Source: Marsupella aquatica (taxonomy: Eukaryota; Marchantiophyta). From it: 64,000 nt of DNA. Below are positions 45,001 through 56,736 of this stretch, piece by piece. The stretch spans positions 24,304,001 through 24,368,000 of the forward strand of contig OZ316892.1 of NCBI GenBank assembly GCA_973895155.1. The letters are read 5' to 3'. Under the pieces are notes generated by a model. That model was given only the letters and a program-made list of their open reading frames with translations. It was not told the origin of the DNA and did no database searches. The stretch's first letter is position 1. Each line of letters begins with the position of its first letter. The translations under genes and the position numbers were made by a program.

Positions 45001-47107
45001 ACCATAACACCCACAACCAGCTGGACAAAATTTGGCAACTCATTTCTTAGATTTATCTTGATCATTGCACACATTTAGGGCCTGTGGACTAGGACATTGC
45101 AACAATGCCATATGTGAGGTCCAGGGATCCATAATTGCTTGTAATACTTAAAGAGTTTTACATTCAGGGAACCATATTAATTAAGCAGCCACAAGCCTGC
45201 TATGCAGTATTGTAAACAAATACAATCTGAGGTTCAAGGGACAAAAGGAGTAGGGGTGGGACTATATGTCAATCTTACAAGCTTTTCTCCTTGTAGCAAT
45301 GGGAGTAGGTTGTGGGGTTAGGGTATTTGGAGCAGGTGAAATCCCATGCATCAAATGATGAAGGTGGAACCCTACAGACACATTGAGCTATCCATTTGGG
45401 GTGGGTGGATGGGGGGTGGGGACACTCCAACTCCATGGCAAAAATGCTTAAGAGAAATACACCTATTTAGAGAATGACAAGATGACAAAAGAGGAAGTGG
45501 AAAACATGCTGAAACCATGGCAATGTATCAATCAAAATATGGACATCTCTGAGAACTTACATGCCAGTAGACTGAAGCAAGGTGCTTGAATGAGTAAGGG
45601 TCACTCTTGCGTAAGAATACATAATAAATGAGTTCAAATTTCAAGTTTGAATGAGAAATCTCTTTCAACGGCTCACTCTTTGACAGGCGGGCTGGAAGCC
45701 TTATCCTTGAGGACATGATGATGGACTAGATGGGAGGTGTAACTGCAAAAGGCTAAGGGTGCTTGAAACTTTGTCGGATTCCAAAAATCAAATGAAATTG
45801 AATGCAAGAGATTGTGGGTCTAACCCTTAATATATGCTAATAATGATTGGAATCGGAATTCCAAGAAATTTTGGAAACAAAGAAATAACAAAAACATAAA
45901 CTAACACCATGTGGAGCATCACAACAAGGAAAAACAAGCGGGAAAACAAGGCAAACCAGGATATTCTTGAATCCATTCAGATGGAAAATTAAATGTAAAG
46001 CCAAAGAACATCAAAGAGAACATCAAAGTCCAATCAGAGATTGTATCCCAAGAAATGTCCAGAGAAATGTACTTCCCAAACAACAAAAACCAGCTTCTTA
46101 AAAGTTCACCGTCGAACCCAAAAAGAGTTGTTTAGTCAATGACCAATAGTTACCTTGTACCTTGGTAGTTACTCAACGTCATCCAGAACTAACTCTAATT
46201 AAAATGGATGAGGCAAGCAATGCAGCAGTCTCTTCAATGCACAAACACAAAACATGCCCAGAAATACAAAAACTACTCTCCAAAAAATAGCTCTCATCCC
46301 TACTAGTGTAAAACAACCAAGTTGGCTCACATACAAAAACCAATTCCTAAAGTGTCCCCTGTCACTTCCAAAACACCCAACAGTACAAAAGATTAATATA
46401 GGATCATTCAGTTTTTTCCTTACCCACCAACTGTACAAACATGATAGAATGTTTGAATGCTTTTAGGCAACCCAGAAAATACATGGCAGTATAAAATCCA
46501 ATGTTATGACAGTTGTTTCCCATGAAAATTTTAAAAGTTCAATAAATAATGGCAGCATGGTCGAGTAAGGTTAACATTTTTTTTCTAATTTTTGATTAAA
46601 AAGTTTATTCCGCGTGCACCTCATGGATGGAGTGAACCAGCAGGCCAAAAGGCAAACAGGCCACAGAAGGGGCAAAAGAACAGGTTTAGACCCAAAAAAA
46701 AAAGTGACCACTTTGAACCACTCCTGTAAAACAAGGACCACATAGCAGGAACAGGGCACCATTCAGACCAGTAGGCAAAGCCAGCAAATGAATCCTATCT
46801 AGTCAATAGCCCTACTCAGATCAGTGAGTACTTTGAGAGAAAGGTTAACATTAACTCAGGTAAATTTCACAGCAATGATATTTACCTATTTTTGAATGTG
46901 CAAAACTATCCCCATATCATTCTCACAATTGCTATGGAAAATAAGTGCGAGCACAATCATGCTCAGCGGACAAGTAAACTCATGTTGTAATGGTTTGCTA
47001 CTTAGTCACTTGTTGTATATCACACAAATGAGAAGGGTGGTGACCCTTTGTCTTTGGTCTGTCATTGTGTATGAGGGGAAATTGAATACCATATATAATT
47101 ATCTTTG
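42061..47107. other. Unassigned A/T-rich DNA
   Basis: No gene recognised. A TTG microsatellite and a duplicated phrase (AATGTTAACATTTTGGTCATT) lie at 42655-42750. A phrase (GTCTTTACATAAA) is duplicated at about 42961 and 43009. Minus frames at 43438-44014 and 44711-45043 are open but lack domains. Confidence 0.35.
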
Positions 47108-47113
47108 CTATAC

Positions 47114-47496
47114 TTAACAAAGAACTTAAAGCCGGGATAGACACAAACGTTTGAGAAAAAGCCCCGATGGACAAACACAACCTGGATGGACACAGAACAA
47201 ACCTAAGATTGTGCTTGTATAACACGTTTTTCACTTGTGCTCCAATGGTGACCCGTAAGGAGCTGTCTGACCGGGAGCAGGAGGTTGTTTCTTCTCGTAG
47301 TCTGTCCAGGCAGGAGCAACGGAGGAGGTTAAATGTACTTAATGTAATGTCTAAATCTCGGTTAGCTTCCGTTCATAAGACACCTGTAATCCATTTTGTG
47401 TGTCATTAAGGATTGGTGTTACAGTGTCAACAGGCTGTGTCCATCTAGGTTGTCCCTACAAACGTTTGTGTCTATCCTGGTCTTAAGTTCCTTAAC
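47114..47496. mobile_element. TIR element (MITE-like), 383 bp
   Basis: The left arm GAACTTAAAGCCGGGATAGA continues as CACAAACGTTTG. The right arm (47459-47496) is its reverse complement (CAAACGTTTGTGTCTATCC, then TTAAGTTC), with a second inverted pair inside (GGATGGACACA and TGTGTCCATCT). The interior has a short open plus frame rich in Arg/Glu/Ser (about 47247-47406). The target duplication is ambiguous because the ends are palindromic. Confidence 0.7.
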
Positions 47497-47853
47497 AAAA
47501 CATTATACTTTAATCTCAAATTTAGGGTCCAAGCCTTCCTTTTCAGGGAGGAGGTATGGTAGCATGTCTATTCCCACCTGATAATTAGAAAGAAGTACAT
47601 TACCTCTCCAATGATTCAAGAAGTGGTTTGTTTGCCTCCATGCTTCATGTTGTGCCGAATGACCAAGCCTCTGACCACTGAGCTCCTCCTGGTAACCCTC
47701 TAACGGTACCCTCACCCCTGAAATAACTCATGGTACTCAATCTACAATCTGCAACCCTTGAGGGTACTATTGGCTTGTCATGGAGATGACAGTTTGGGTG
47801 CCTTGGTACCAAAACAATGGATACTTCTGACCACAATAGTGGTGAACACCTGG

Positions 47854-48153
47854 CTCGATGGGGTCACTTTCACGGAAGTGGCACATCACGTGCGACAAAG
47901 TATAGGCCCATGTGTGTAGCGGAAGACTTCCAAAGTTTTGTGTAAGAACACATAGGGCATGTTTTATTGACTGGTCGGCTTTAAAGAACACATAGGCCTA
48001 TTTAATTATAAATAATAATTTCTTTAAAGTTTTTGGGGGTTTTTTAGTTAAAAAATGGCAAAAATTTAAGAAAGAAAGGGTTTTGCAACAAAAAAAAGTT
48101 TCACTTATAATGTCACACGTAATGTATGGCCCTCCATAGTAACCCCCCGGGAG
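47854..48153. mobile_element. MITE family A, copy 3
   Basis: It begins CTCGATGGGGTCACTTTCAC and ends CCATAGTAACCCCCCGGGAG. The interior matches copies 1, 2 and 4. Possible 8-bp duplication ACACCTGG / AGACCTGG (7 of 8), depending on where the last bases are assigned. Confidence 0.7.
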
Positions 48154-48413
48154 ACCTGGTGGCACATTTAGTATGACAATTTGAGCCCATGTTTGGGAAT
48201 TGCAGACCCCGATGTGCAAGGGATTGAGTTACAGTGCCTTATGCCCTTATACTTGGGGTCATATCTTTTTCCCTTATCTTTGTTGTGTTGAGCAACTCGC
48301 TGAGCAAAGGACAGTTACTTAGAAGACAACATGCACATGTGCAACATCCATCAAACACACAAACAATCAACACAAAAGATGCATTGGTCACCTCTCAAGA
48401 GCTTGGGGGTTTC

Positions 48414-48690
48414 ATTTCCACAAAAATGGCACATCATATGTGACAAATGATAGGGTTGTTTTATTGATTCCAAGGGAAGACTTAAAATATTTCTGGTAAG
48501 AACAATAAGGTCTTTTAATCCAATTTTGAGACTTATAAGAACATTATGGTATTAATCAAAATTTTGGAATACTCCAAGAATACTCCAACTTTGTAGAGGT
48601 TAAAAATAATTTTTTTCTTACAGTTTAGGTGTCCAGAGGCCTAAAAACATCGCAGGTGACGGGGAGGCCTCCATATATAGTGAGACCCCC
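48414..48690. mobile_element. MITE family C, copy 2
   Basis: It begins TGGGGGTTTCATTTCC and ends CCATATATAGTGAGACCCCC, with CATCGCAGGTGACGGGGAGG near the right end. GCTTG lies directly outside both ends (AGAGCTTG on the left, ATGCTTGAG on the right), a possible degraded target duplication. Confidence 0.6.
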
Positions 48691-48935
48691 ATGCTTGAGA
48701 GGCTACGTCCATGCAAATAAACAAGACAATTTCACTGAACTCTAAGCTCGTGGCCTTGATACCTTGTCTCCACAAACTAAGTTCTCATGTCTCTCAATTG
48801 GCTCCGTAACAATGCGCCTAAGTTCCCCTACTAACTAATTCCTGCCATTGAATATAAGTAGCCATATCACATCTAACCTTTACCAAGTACCTGACTATGG
48901 TAAGTTACACTTACGTAGTTAGTAACTGTAGACGT

Positions 48936-49266
48936 GGGGGGGGGGTGTTCACTTCCATGGAAGTGGCACATCACGTGCGACAAAGTAAAGGCGCATTTAA
49001 ATGGGTGTGAAGGAGGAAGACTTCCAAAGTTTTGTGGAAGAACAAATAGGGCATGCTTTATTGATTGGTTGGCTTTAAAGAACAAATATGCCTATCCAAG
49101 TGTAAAATATATTTTATTTAAAGTTTTTCACGGTTTAGTAAAGAAATGGAAAATTTTAAAGAAAGAAAAGTGTTGCAAAAATAATAATTTCACTTATTAG
49201 TTAGGCGGGTCAAACCCTAAAGCATCGCACGCAATGTATGGCCCTCCATACAGTGACCCCCCTCTC
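48936..49266. mobile_element. MITE family A, copy 4
   Basis: The left arm is a G-run followed by TGTTCACTTCCATGGAAGTG. The right arm ends CATACAGTGACCCCCC. Interior landmarks (GGGCATGCTTTATTGATTGG, GGGTCAAACCCTAAAGCATC) match the other copies. It lies only about 780 bp from copy 3, in the same orientation. Confidence 0.75.
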
Positions 49267-49859
49267 CCCACCGGAACTCTAGACCTAAGAGTAAATGCCT
49301 AACAGGTTGGCAATGTTTGCTATAGCACTGTTACGAGATTGACAAGGAGCCCACGCATGATGCTACTACCAGCACCAACTGGTGAGCCCGCTGGTGAGCA
49401 CTATCATCAAGGTGTCTTCTTGGTCTTAGGTGTATTGCCATGGGTCCTCATTACGTCCTTCAATTAAGCATGTTCTTTCTTTCCCTCTCCACCTTTATTT
49501 GATGGATTCTCTTCCACTTTGGGCCTGCTCCCCCTTCTTAGCTGCACCTCATTCCTTTCGGGGAAGGTTTTTTTTTTTTTTTGGTTGGGGGGGGGGGGGG
49601 GGTTTGAGAGATAAAGGGAAAGGAAGGCTGAGCAGAAGGGCCCCATAGGCAAGTGGCCAGATGGCTTGGGTTACTTTAAGGGAATTGACTTGTACTTTTT
49701 GAGGACCTCATGCAATTTATTTGTGCCTTTCCACCACAAGAAGAAAAACGAGCCATAATCTATACAAAAAGGAACAAAAGAAGTACAACGAAGGGAAAGA
49801 AACAGAGGTCCAAAGAGTACAAACGCCACACACTAAAAAGGGGCAAATGCAACCCCAAA

Positions 49860-49913
<54 letters not shown>

Positions 49914-52334
49914 CTGTTCCCTTTCCGAAGAAAGGAAAAAAGGGGAAAATAGGAATGTCTACTTGTGACCAACACCACATACTGGCATTCAGATTCCAAG
50001 TAAATTGATTTGAACTTTTTAGGTTTTTCTTGTGGTATTTATTTGCTTCACTTTCCCAATGCACGAGAGAATGGCAACAGTTCCCGTTGCTCTTCTCTGT
50101 TTCCGCCAGCGTATTTTTGGGGGTTTTACTTTTTTGCCACAATGGCGAATGTCCAGTGTGTGAAGGAAAAGATGCTCAAAATTTTTCATATGTGATTATT
50201 GTTTGACCATCACATCTCCCTAGATTTAAGGATGACAGATTCTGGCTAATGGGGCCTGTCTTGGGTGGGGCACTGGCTAATGAGACTGGAAAATACTTGC
50301 AAATTTTAGCCAAAAGTGATGAAAGCTTTTTGGAGAAGTGGAATTTTGGCAAACTTTTGCCACTAAAAAAACGCTGGTTCCAGCTTCCATTTTCCACTAA
50401 GAAAAAGTGGAAAAGGGAAAGATATAGAATGTTTCTACACGTATGTGACAAACACCATATTGCATGGAAAGTTGCAATAAGATTCAGATAGAGAGATGGC
50501 CCGATGGCCCGCCTGAACTGAGCAGGCTAAGCCCATTGACATCACTGCACTTTAATTAAGGGCCCTGAAAGAAATAATTCTTTAAACAATGTTTAATAAC
50601 TCTAATCCTTCCTACTGTAAATTGAGCCTGCTGCTCAAGCGTGAGACACGAGAGCCCAACCTGTGGAAGCAATTACTTTCATTTTCCACATTCTATGATT
50701 TTCTTGTCAGTTGGAAGGAGATATGTGTTCCAAGACAGAGAAAACCTAATTTTGACCTGGATTCTAAACTCACTGAAACATATAGATTTTGCATCTAGCC
50801 AAGACACCAAAAGGGAGTGGCTACTGTATGCTACTGCAAATGCCTGGTCTGAACTTGGAAAGTCATCACTATCAGCTTGACAAATAGGCTTAATTAAGGA
50901 TGGGTCTATTCAAATGTTTGTTTGCATGCCTATGGCTCTAGTGCTCTTTCCCTTACAAGTAAACTGTTTGTCCCGACGAGCCTTGGTGGGAACAGACCCA
51001 AGAGTGTTATTTGATGTAAAAGTATACAGAATAACAATCCAAAGGAGCAAACACATATAAGAGCACTTGACCCAACATCACATAGTCACACGTAGATGTT
51101 GTACAGAGTACCCAACCACGCATGGCTTCTCCCAAAAAGAATGACTTGTTGAGCCTGGCCTGTTAGTTGAGCAATTTATGAGTACTATTGAACAATAATT
51201 TTGCAACACTTTCTTGGGCAACACTGCGGTCTGAGTAAGGACTGAGTTGGGCTCGTTTGGTCATAAACGTGATTGTAAGACATTTCTGTTGTCGTTGCTT
51301 TGCAAAATCTGTCCGCAAACATTTACAGTATCTACCATACAGAGTATATAATATAATTAAATATTTTCACAGTCATTAAATATTAAAGATAGATATGTAA
51401 AGGAATGTATAATTAGTAATTTGTAAATACTTGTCTAATTACTTGTTGAGTTTCGATGCAACCTGTATTTTTATACAGTAAACAATAATGCGAATCAAAA
51501 TTTCAATGGTTCAATTTTAAGCTCAAATTCAGCACTGGACCATCATTGAGAATCAATAAAAGCTATTCGCTGCACATTACTAAAATGGTCGGTGACAAGA
51601 GAGAGGGTGGGGCCAGGCGCTTGCCCAAAAATAATAATTTGCCACGCACTCATCCTTGAACACAATTTCTGACCAAACAAAAAGCACTTCTGCGCATCGG
51701 TCTTTTCATTTTAATTGATAATTATTTACGACATTGAAGAAACTTTTCTCCAGGCATTACGAATCTACCAGACTTTTATGTTTTCACATCAAAAGTTAGA
51801 TTGCATTGGGATTGTGAGGAATGCGCACAAAGAGCCATTTTTCAGACTTCAGCATTTTTTTTGTTTTCGTTATTTTACTTCCAAACCTTTTATCCAATAC
51901 ACTACAATGAGAATCATCATGTTTCATCAAACCTCCATAGATAGAACACAAAATTCATTTCCTAAACAAAATACCGAATTAATCAGTGGTCCCCTTTTTT
52001 GCTTTGCTTAGGGTGTTTTCATCAGCTTAGTTGAAGTTAGTAAATAAATTAATACATCCAAGGAAGGGTTTGTAACTGCCATGGGTGTGTTTTTCATGAC
52101 GTGACTGTCTGCTTGATCACGGTTTGGTCAAATTGCTCTCCACAGACGAACGGAAATGGAACATTTAGAAATTGCTATGACGGGGGCAAAGCTTGAGGCA
52201 AGAAAGAACTAGTGCTTTTTTTTGGTCCATCCTGCAAACGCTTCAAATCATGCTTTTCGGGATTCTTGTCATCAAATAATGATTAGAGCGAGCACCACAA
52301 ACAGGGAAGTTGAACGTGGCCCTGTACATGATGA
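49267..52334. other. Unassigned; AG microsatellite and homopolymers
   Basis: T15 (49568-49582) lies next to G16 (49587-49602), and there are 24 AG units at 49863-49910. The 141-aa minus and 80-95-aa plus frames over the AG tract are products of the repeat. No gene is recognised. 51340-51420 is extremely A/T-rich. Confidence 0.5.
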
Positions 52335-52335
52335 T

Positions 52336-52655
52336 CATCAACGCCAGTTGCCCAAAAATCTCCAGAAATTGGAGGTACTATGTTCTCTGCATGTGCTGTC
52401 AAGCAAATCTTATATCTGACCAGTTTCTCCTAGCCTGCTGATCTTCAACGCCAGTTGCCCAGAAATCTCTACAAATTGGAGCTACTATGTTCTCTAGCAT
52501 GTGCTGTCAAGCAGATCTGGGAATCTGACCAGTTTCTCCTAGCCTGCTGATCTTCAACGCCAGTTGCCCAGAGATTTCTACAGATTGGAGCTATGTTACC
52601 TGGCAGATGCTGTCAAGCAAATCACAGAATTTGACCAGGTTTCCTAGCCAATTCA
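52336..52655. repeat. Tandem array, about 108-bp unit, 3 copies
   Basis: Units start at TCAACGCCAGTTGCCC (52338, 52445 and 52554), so the period is 107-109 bp. Each includes ATGTGCTGTCAAGCA or a variant and GACCAGTTTCTCCTAGCC. The third copy is more diverged. Confidence 0.85.
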
Positions 52656-53540
52656 AGGAAGCACTTCCTTCACTTAGGGAAGAGGCATGAGCTCTTGACC
52701 GATTTAGAGTCCATAAATAGATCATGAAGACCATCCACTTCTGCCAAAGATTTAGGTAGCCTCTCCACATGGACTCACAAAGAGAGAAGGAGGAGGACAT
52801 GGTACCAGAGCATCACAGCCAGCAGTATCAGTATTCTCTGCACATGCAGACCTTCACAGTCAAGTATCACAGCCAGCAACCTGACCTTTCTTCTCCTCGA
52901 AACCAGCAATTCTCATGAGCCTCGATGAGTTCAAAACTGGCCATTTCTTCACGCACTCCTGAAGCTGTATCTTGGACATTTGACTATGTGCAAAGAAGAA
53001 GCATAAGTGAATTCCCCGATTCACACTTCTGATGAGCATCTACAGTCTTATACCAAAACAATAACTATACCTTATATTGTGATCCATGGATAGTGATGAT
53101 CCATTGATTGATTTGCCAGATGCAACTTCCGCATGTTAATGTCAACTATAATCTAAGGTTTTATTGTGTCCCTTTCAAATTTCAAATTGGGAGTGAACCA
53201 ATTCTCAAATACTGCTTGTGTTTTTGGAAGATCTCCATTGAGATTCAATATATAGTAGTGTTATATAATCCTAGAGTTTCAAGATTCCAGCGAGAAGAAT
53301 CTTCTGAGAAGAATCTTCTCAATCGTGTGCTACAAGCTACAATTCTGCCGTGACAGCTCTTGCCTTCGGCCCAGCAAATGGCTGTCAAATAGGGTTACTA
53401 TTGCCTTGTTTCAAGACTGGGAGAAGAGATGAGAGGCTTGGGCAGAGCTTTCCTGAAGAAATAGATTGAGAGAAGCTTAGCAATGAAGACTAGAGAAAAT
53501 ATTGACTGATCCAGAGGAGGGATTAGGGACCAGGAAATGA
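52656..53540. other. Unassigned
   Basis: No gene recognised. The plus frame 53108-53353 is open without a domain. A 13-base phrase (AGAAGAATCTTCT) is duplicated at about 53294. Confidence 0.35.
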
Positions 53541-54030
53541 TTACGGACCCCCATGGGAAGTTCTTTCCAACTTTTTTGGAAGCATGTATAGCCACATCAG
53601 CATGATTTAGCACAAACAATAACTTTTAGCTAGATGCAAGAAGAACCAAATTTGGACTATTTGGGTTTGAGGCAAGGCAAAGAAAAATAGGTAGACCATG
53701 TAACTGTAAAAACAATGGAAAACTAAAAAGCAACCTTTCAAGTAAATAAAGAAAAGTGTAAAATAGGGGTGAACAAAAATCATTTCTGGAGAGTGATTGA
53801 TATATCAATGTTTTCTGGTAATCTGTTTCAATTTTCTATTTAATTTACAAATTCTGAAATAATGACAAGTAGAAAGAAACTTCAACAACTCTAACATTTA
53901 CCAAGGTAACATAAAAAACCTAATAAAATTTCCAGCTTCTCTAACATTTACCAAGATAACTTAATAAACCCTTTAAGTGGCTACCATGGATAGTTAATTA
54001 ACAAGCTACCAAAGGTAAGAAACACCTTAA
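53541..54030. repeat. Dispersed repeat family B, copy 2 (about 490 bp)
   Basis: Full-length match to 25422-25912. Unlike copy 1 it has no MITE at its right end, so it gives the empty-site sequence for that insertion (GTAAGAAACACCTTAAC). Confidence 0.75.
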
Positions 54031-55195
54031 CTACTATGGACAAAGTAATATTTTGCATGAACTATATGGAATGTTACATGCATTGTATAGACATAGAGGT
54101 ACTAAGGAAAACATTTTGCATCAGATAATGTAAGTCTCCTATTTGTCTTGAATGAAATTGTCCTAATTACCTTTAAAATTCACTTCAATTTGAATCCTCC
54201 CTTTACTCTTTGTCCTCTCATCTATCTATTTGAATATGCAACTCTTCATGGCTCCAAATAGTTCAATAAAACAAGCTCACATAACCAAGGGGTCCTCAAA
54301 CTAATTTTGAAGATTCCATCCAATTGCATGAATAAACAACAAAAGCATGAGTGCATGAAATCCACAGTAAGCCTTCAATAGTAATCCAATCACGCTCTAT
54401 AGACACTCCTGGTACGTGATTCCCTTGATTTCAAGACTCCTACAATTTTGCTACAAAACCACTCGTCAACACAATCCTTGTTGGTGCGCCAATCCTTATC
54501 CCATTGCTCCATAGGACTTGCTCAAGTGGGGATGTCAATTTTCCTTGGCTTCTTCAGGTTTGGTAAGTGGGGATGTGCACTGATTACTTGCATTTGCCTT
54601 GGCTTAGTCAGGTTTGCTAACCATTTCAACTAATTGTGACAGCTAAATTATGTGCATCTGCCTTGGGTTTTTCAGATTTGGTAACCATTTCAAGACGGTG
54701 TGACTGCCAATAAACTGTGGGTGGTTGTTTATTGTCAAACACCACCTTGTCCTTTTTTCTTATGTTATTATTACTTTTTTTAATGATTTGTTTTATGTTT
54801 TATAAATAAAAAAGATAAATAAAATGGTTACATGGGGTGGTTTACCTTGGTTTTTTGTCTCGCATTTTTTTGTATCTTATCTTTTGACATTTTGTTTTAT
54901 GGCATGGCGTCCCAATTTTATGCAAAAGTTGCTGCAAACAAGAAGGCGGGAAAATTTTTGATTCCCAACAAAGAGTAGTGTTTGTTGCGTATTATGATGA
55001 CATGGCACTCTGTTGTGCCTGGAATTTTGGAAAGGACCTCTCATTGCGGTCCATAAATAACAAGAACTCCATATGGGTTTTGGACTGTCCAGAAACTTTG
55101 AAACACAATATGTACTCTCTAAAAAGTGAAATTTTTACTTTTAAAAAAATCAAAAATTTTAAGGGTAAATCTGTGAAACCCCCATAGAAAGGGAG
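54031..55195. other. Unassigned; short tandem repeats at 54530-54700
   Basis: Two to three diverged units of about 65-80 bp share CATTTGCCTTGGCTTAGTCAGGTTTG-like sequence (near 54540, 54590 and 54655). The rest is A/T-rich without a recognised gene. Confidence 0.45.
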
Positions 55196-55275
55196 CAGTT
55201 AGTCACAACATTTGAACCTAAGACCTATGAGTCAATACTCAAGTGCACTACCGCACAATCATGCCTCTCTAGGTA
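55196..55275 (-). repeat. tRNA-derived SINE head
   Basis: On the minus strand, TGATTGTGCGGTAGTGC is A-box-like and AGGTTCAAATG, 47 bp downstream, is B-box-like. This is tRNA spacing. Between them, TGAGTATTGACTCA can form an anticodon-like stem. The match to a functional tRNA is too poor (no T-stem), so a SINE-derived internal pol III promoter is the likely origin. Confidence 0.5.
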
Positions 55276-55769
55276 TGAAAATTTTACTTTATGGTTGTGT
55301 AAAACTTGCTTTGTAGTTTGTCATGGATCTCTCATCGTAACCTGAAAGTCAATTCACATCATCCAAGTAATCGTCAAACCTCCAATAATATCTAACCTTG
55401 GCCTAAAGAAATGAAGCTAAAAATTAAACTGTACTATGGCAAATGAGGTTTAATCAAATTATTTTCAAAATGTGAAGAAATGTTATAGAGTTGTATCTTT
55501 GAAAATAGTGGATATTTTAATTATATCAAGATGCAATAACATCTTGAGTAGTTGTGCCCTTTATGAACAAGTTCCCAATTTCTTTCATTTTATCATTGGT
55601 AGAAAGTCCACTGACTCTCAAAACTACATTATTTAGCCATGTCCTCACTAACAATCAACTGTGTCCCATGCTCCATCAAAGATCCTAATGGTGTCAATAC
55701 AAATCCTAACTTGGTGTGATCACTTTCCCGTCAATACATTGCCTAACTTGGGGTCATAAAATCATAAAA
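55276..55769. other. Unassigned
   Basis: A/T-rich, no gene or repeat border recognised. Confidence 0.35.
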
Positions 55770-56439
55770 CGGAGACGAGGATGCTAAGGCCAGACAGTGG
55801 AGATGGGAAGACACACAACGGACACAACTACATTAACACGACTGTTTACGTGTTACATGAAGACGTAGCCCGACATCTCCTCGTTGCTAAAGAAAGGCGA
55901 CACACTCAACGTAAATCAGGGCACGTTTTGTACAAAGTAACAAAAGTTACAGTTTACATCGTCCAAAATGTCATTACATACATCAGTACATACTACGTTA
56001 CATATTAACGTCGTAAATAAAGACGTTATTTTGGACGCAGATTGAACAGGCAAATCAGCAGATAACATCGTTTAAAACGACGTTAATGTCAGATTACGTA
56101 GTTTGTGACTTTGTTAATGATGAGTCTATCCAGGACATATGAGTAGTAAGTCGTGTGAGGCTTGGTAAAAATGGTGTTAACGAGAACGTTTGAAAATAGT
56201 ACCAAGAATGGAGAGACGTGAATGGAGTGCCGTTTGTGGTAAACATTAATCTTGTATGGAACATCCTTCCAGGCTACCTTAGTTGGGTGGGCTTTAGGTT
56301 TAGGTTCATATACACACGGAATACACATAAAATAGACATATGAAGTTCAGAATGCCACTATAAATGGGTGGCGTCAAATTTGTTTGCCAAAAATGTACAA
56401 AATGCAGGTGGACGTCCACCTAGTCATGCATGGTATACC

Positions 56440-56702
56440 CTAATGCCGCTGAGAGCGGCTCCTATCACGTCCAGACCTGTGAACAGAAATATGTGGCGGT
56501 GCCTCCAACTGTTTGCCACGGGGCCGCAACTCGTACCGAAGTGGATCCTCGTCTGAACTACTGCTACCAGACACCAACTCCGCAGCTCCCTTGCCTCTAC
56601 TCCTGGGGACTACATCTCTAGTGCCACTGTGTCCCCTAGTGGTATCCCTCTCGACACGGCTCCTCTTCCTCTCTCTATGTCTCTCCCTCCCTCCCCCTCT
56701 CT

Positions 56703-56736
<34 letters not shown>

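Noticed and set aside
49710-50142. 95- to 141-aa frames over the AG repeat
   Set aside because: They are produced by a stop-free dinucleotide tract, not by coding sequence.
55240-55260. CACTA-like string (GCACTACCGCAC) as the left end of the composite block
   Set aside because: It belongs to the tRNA-derived SINE, is 500 bp away from the motif zone and has no inverted partner.
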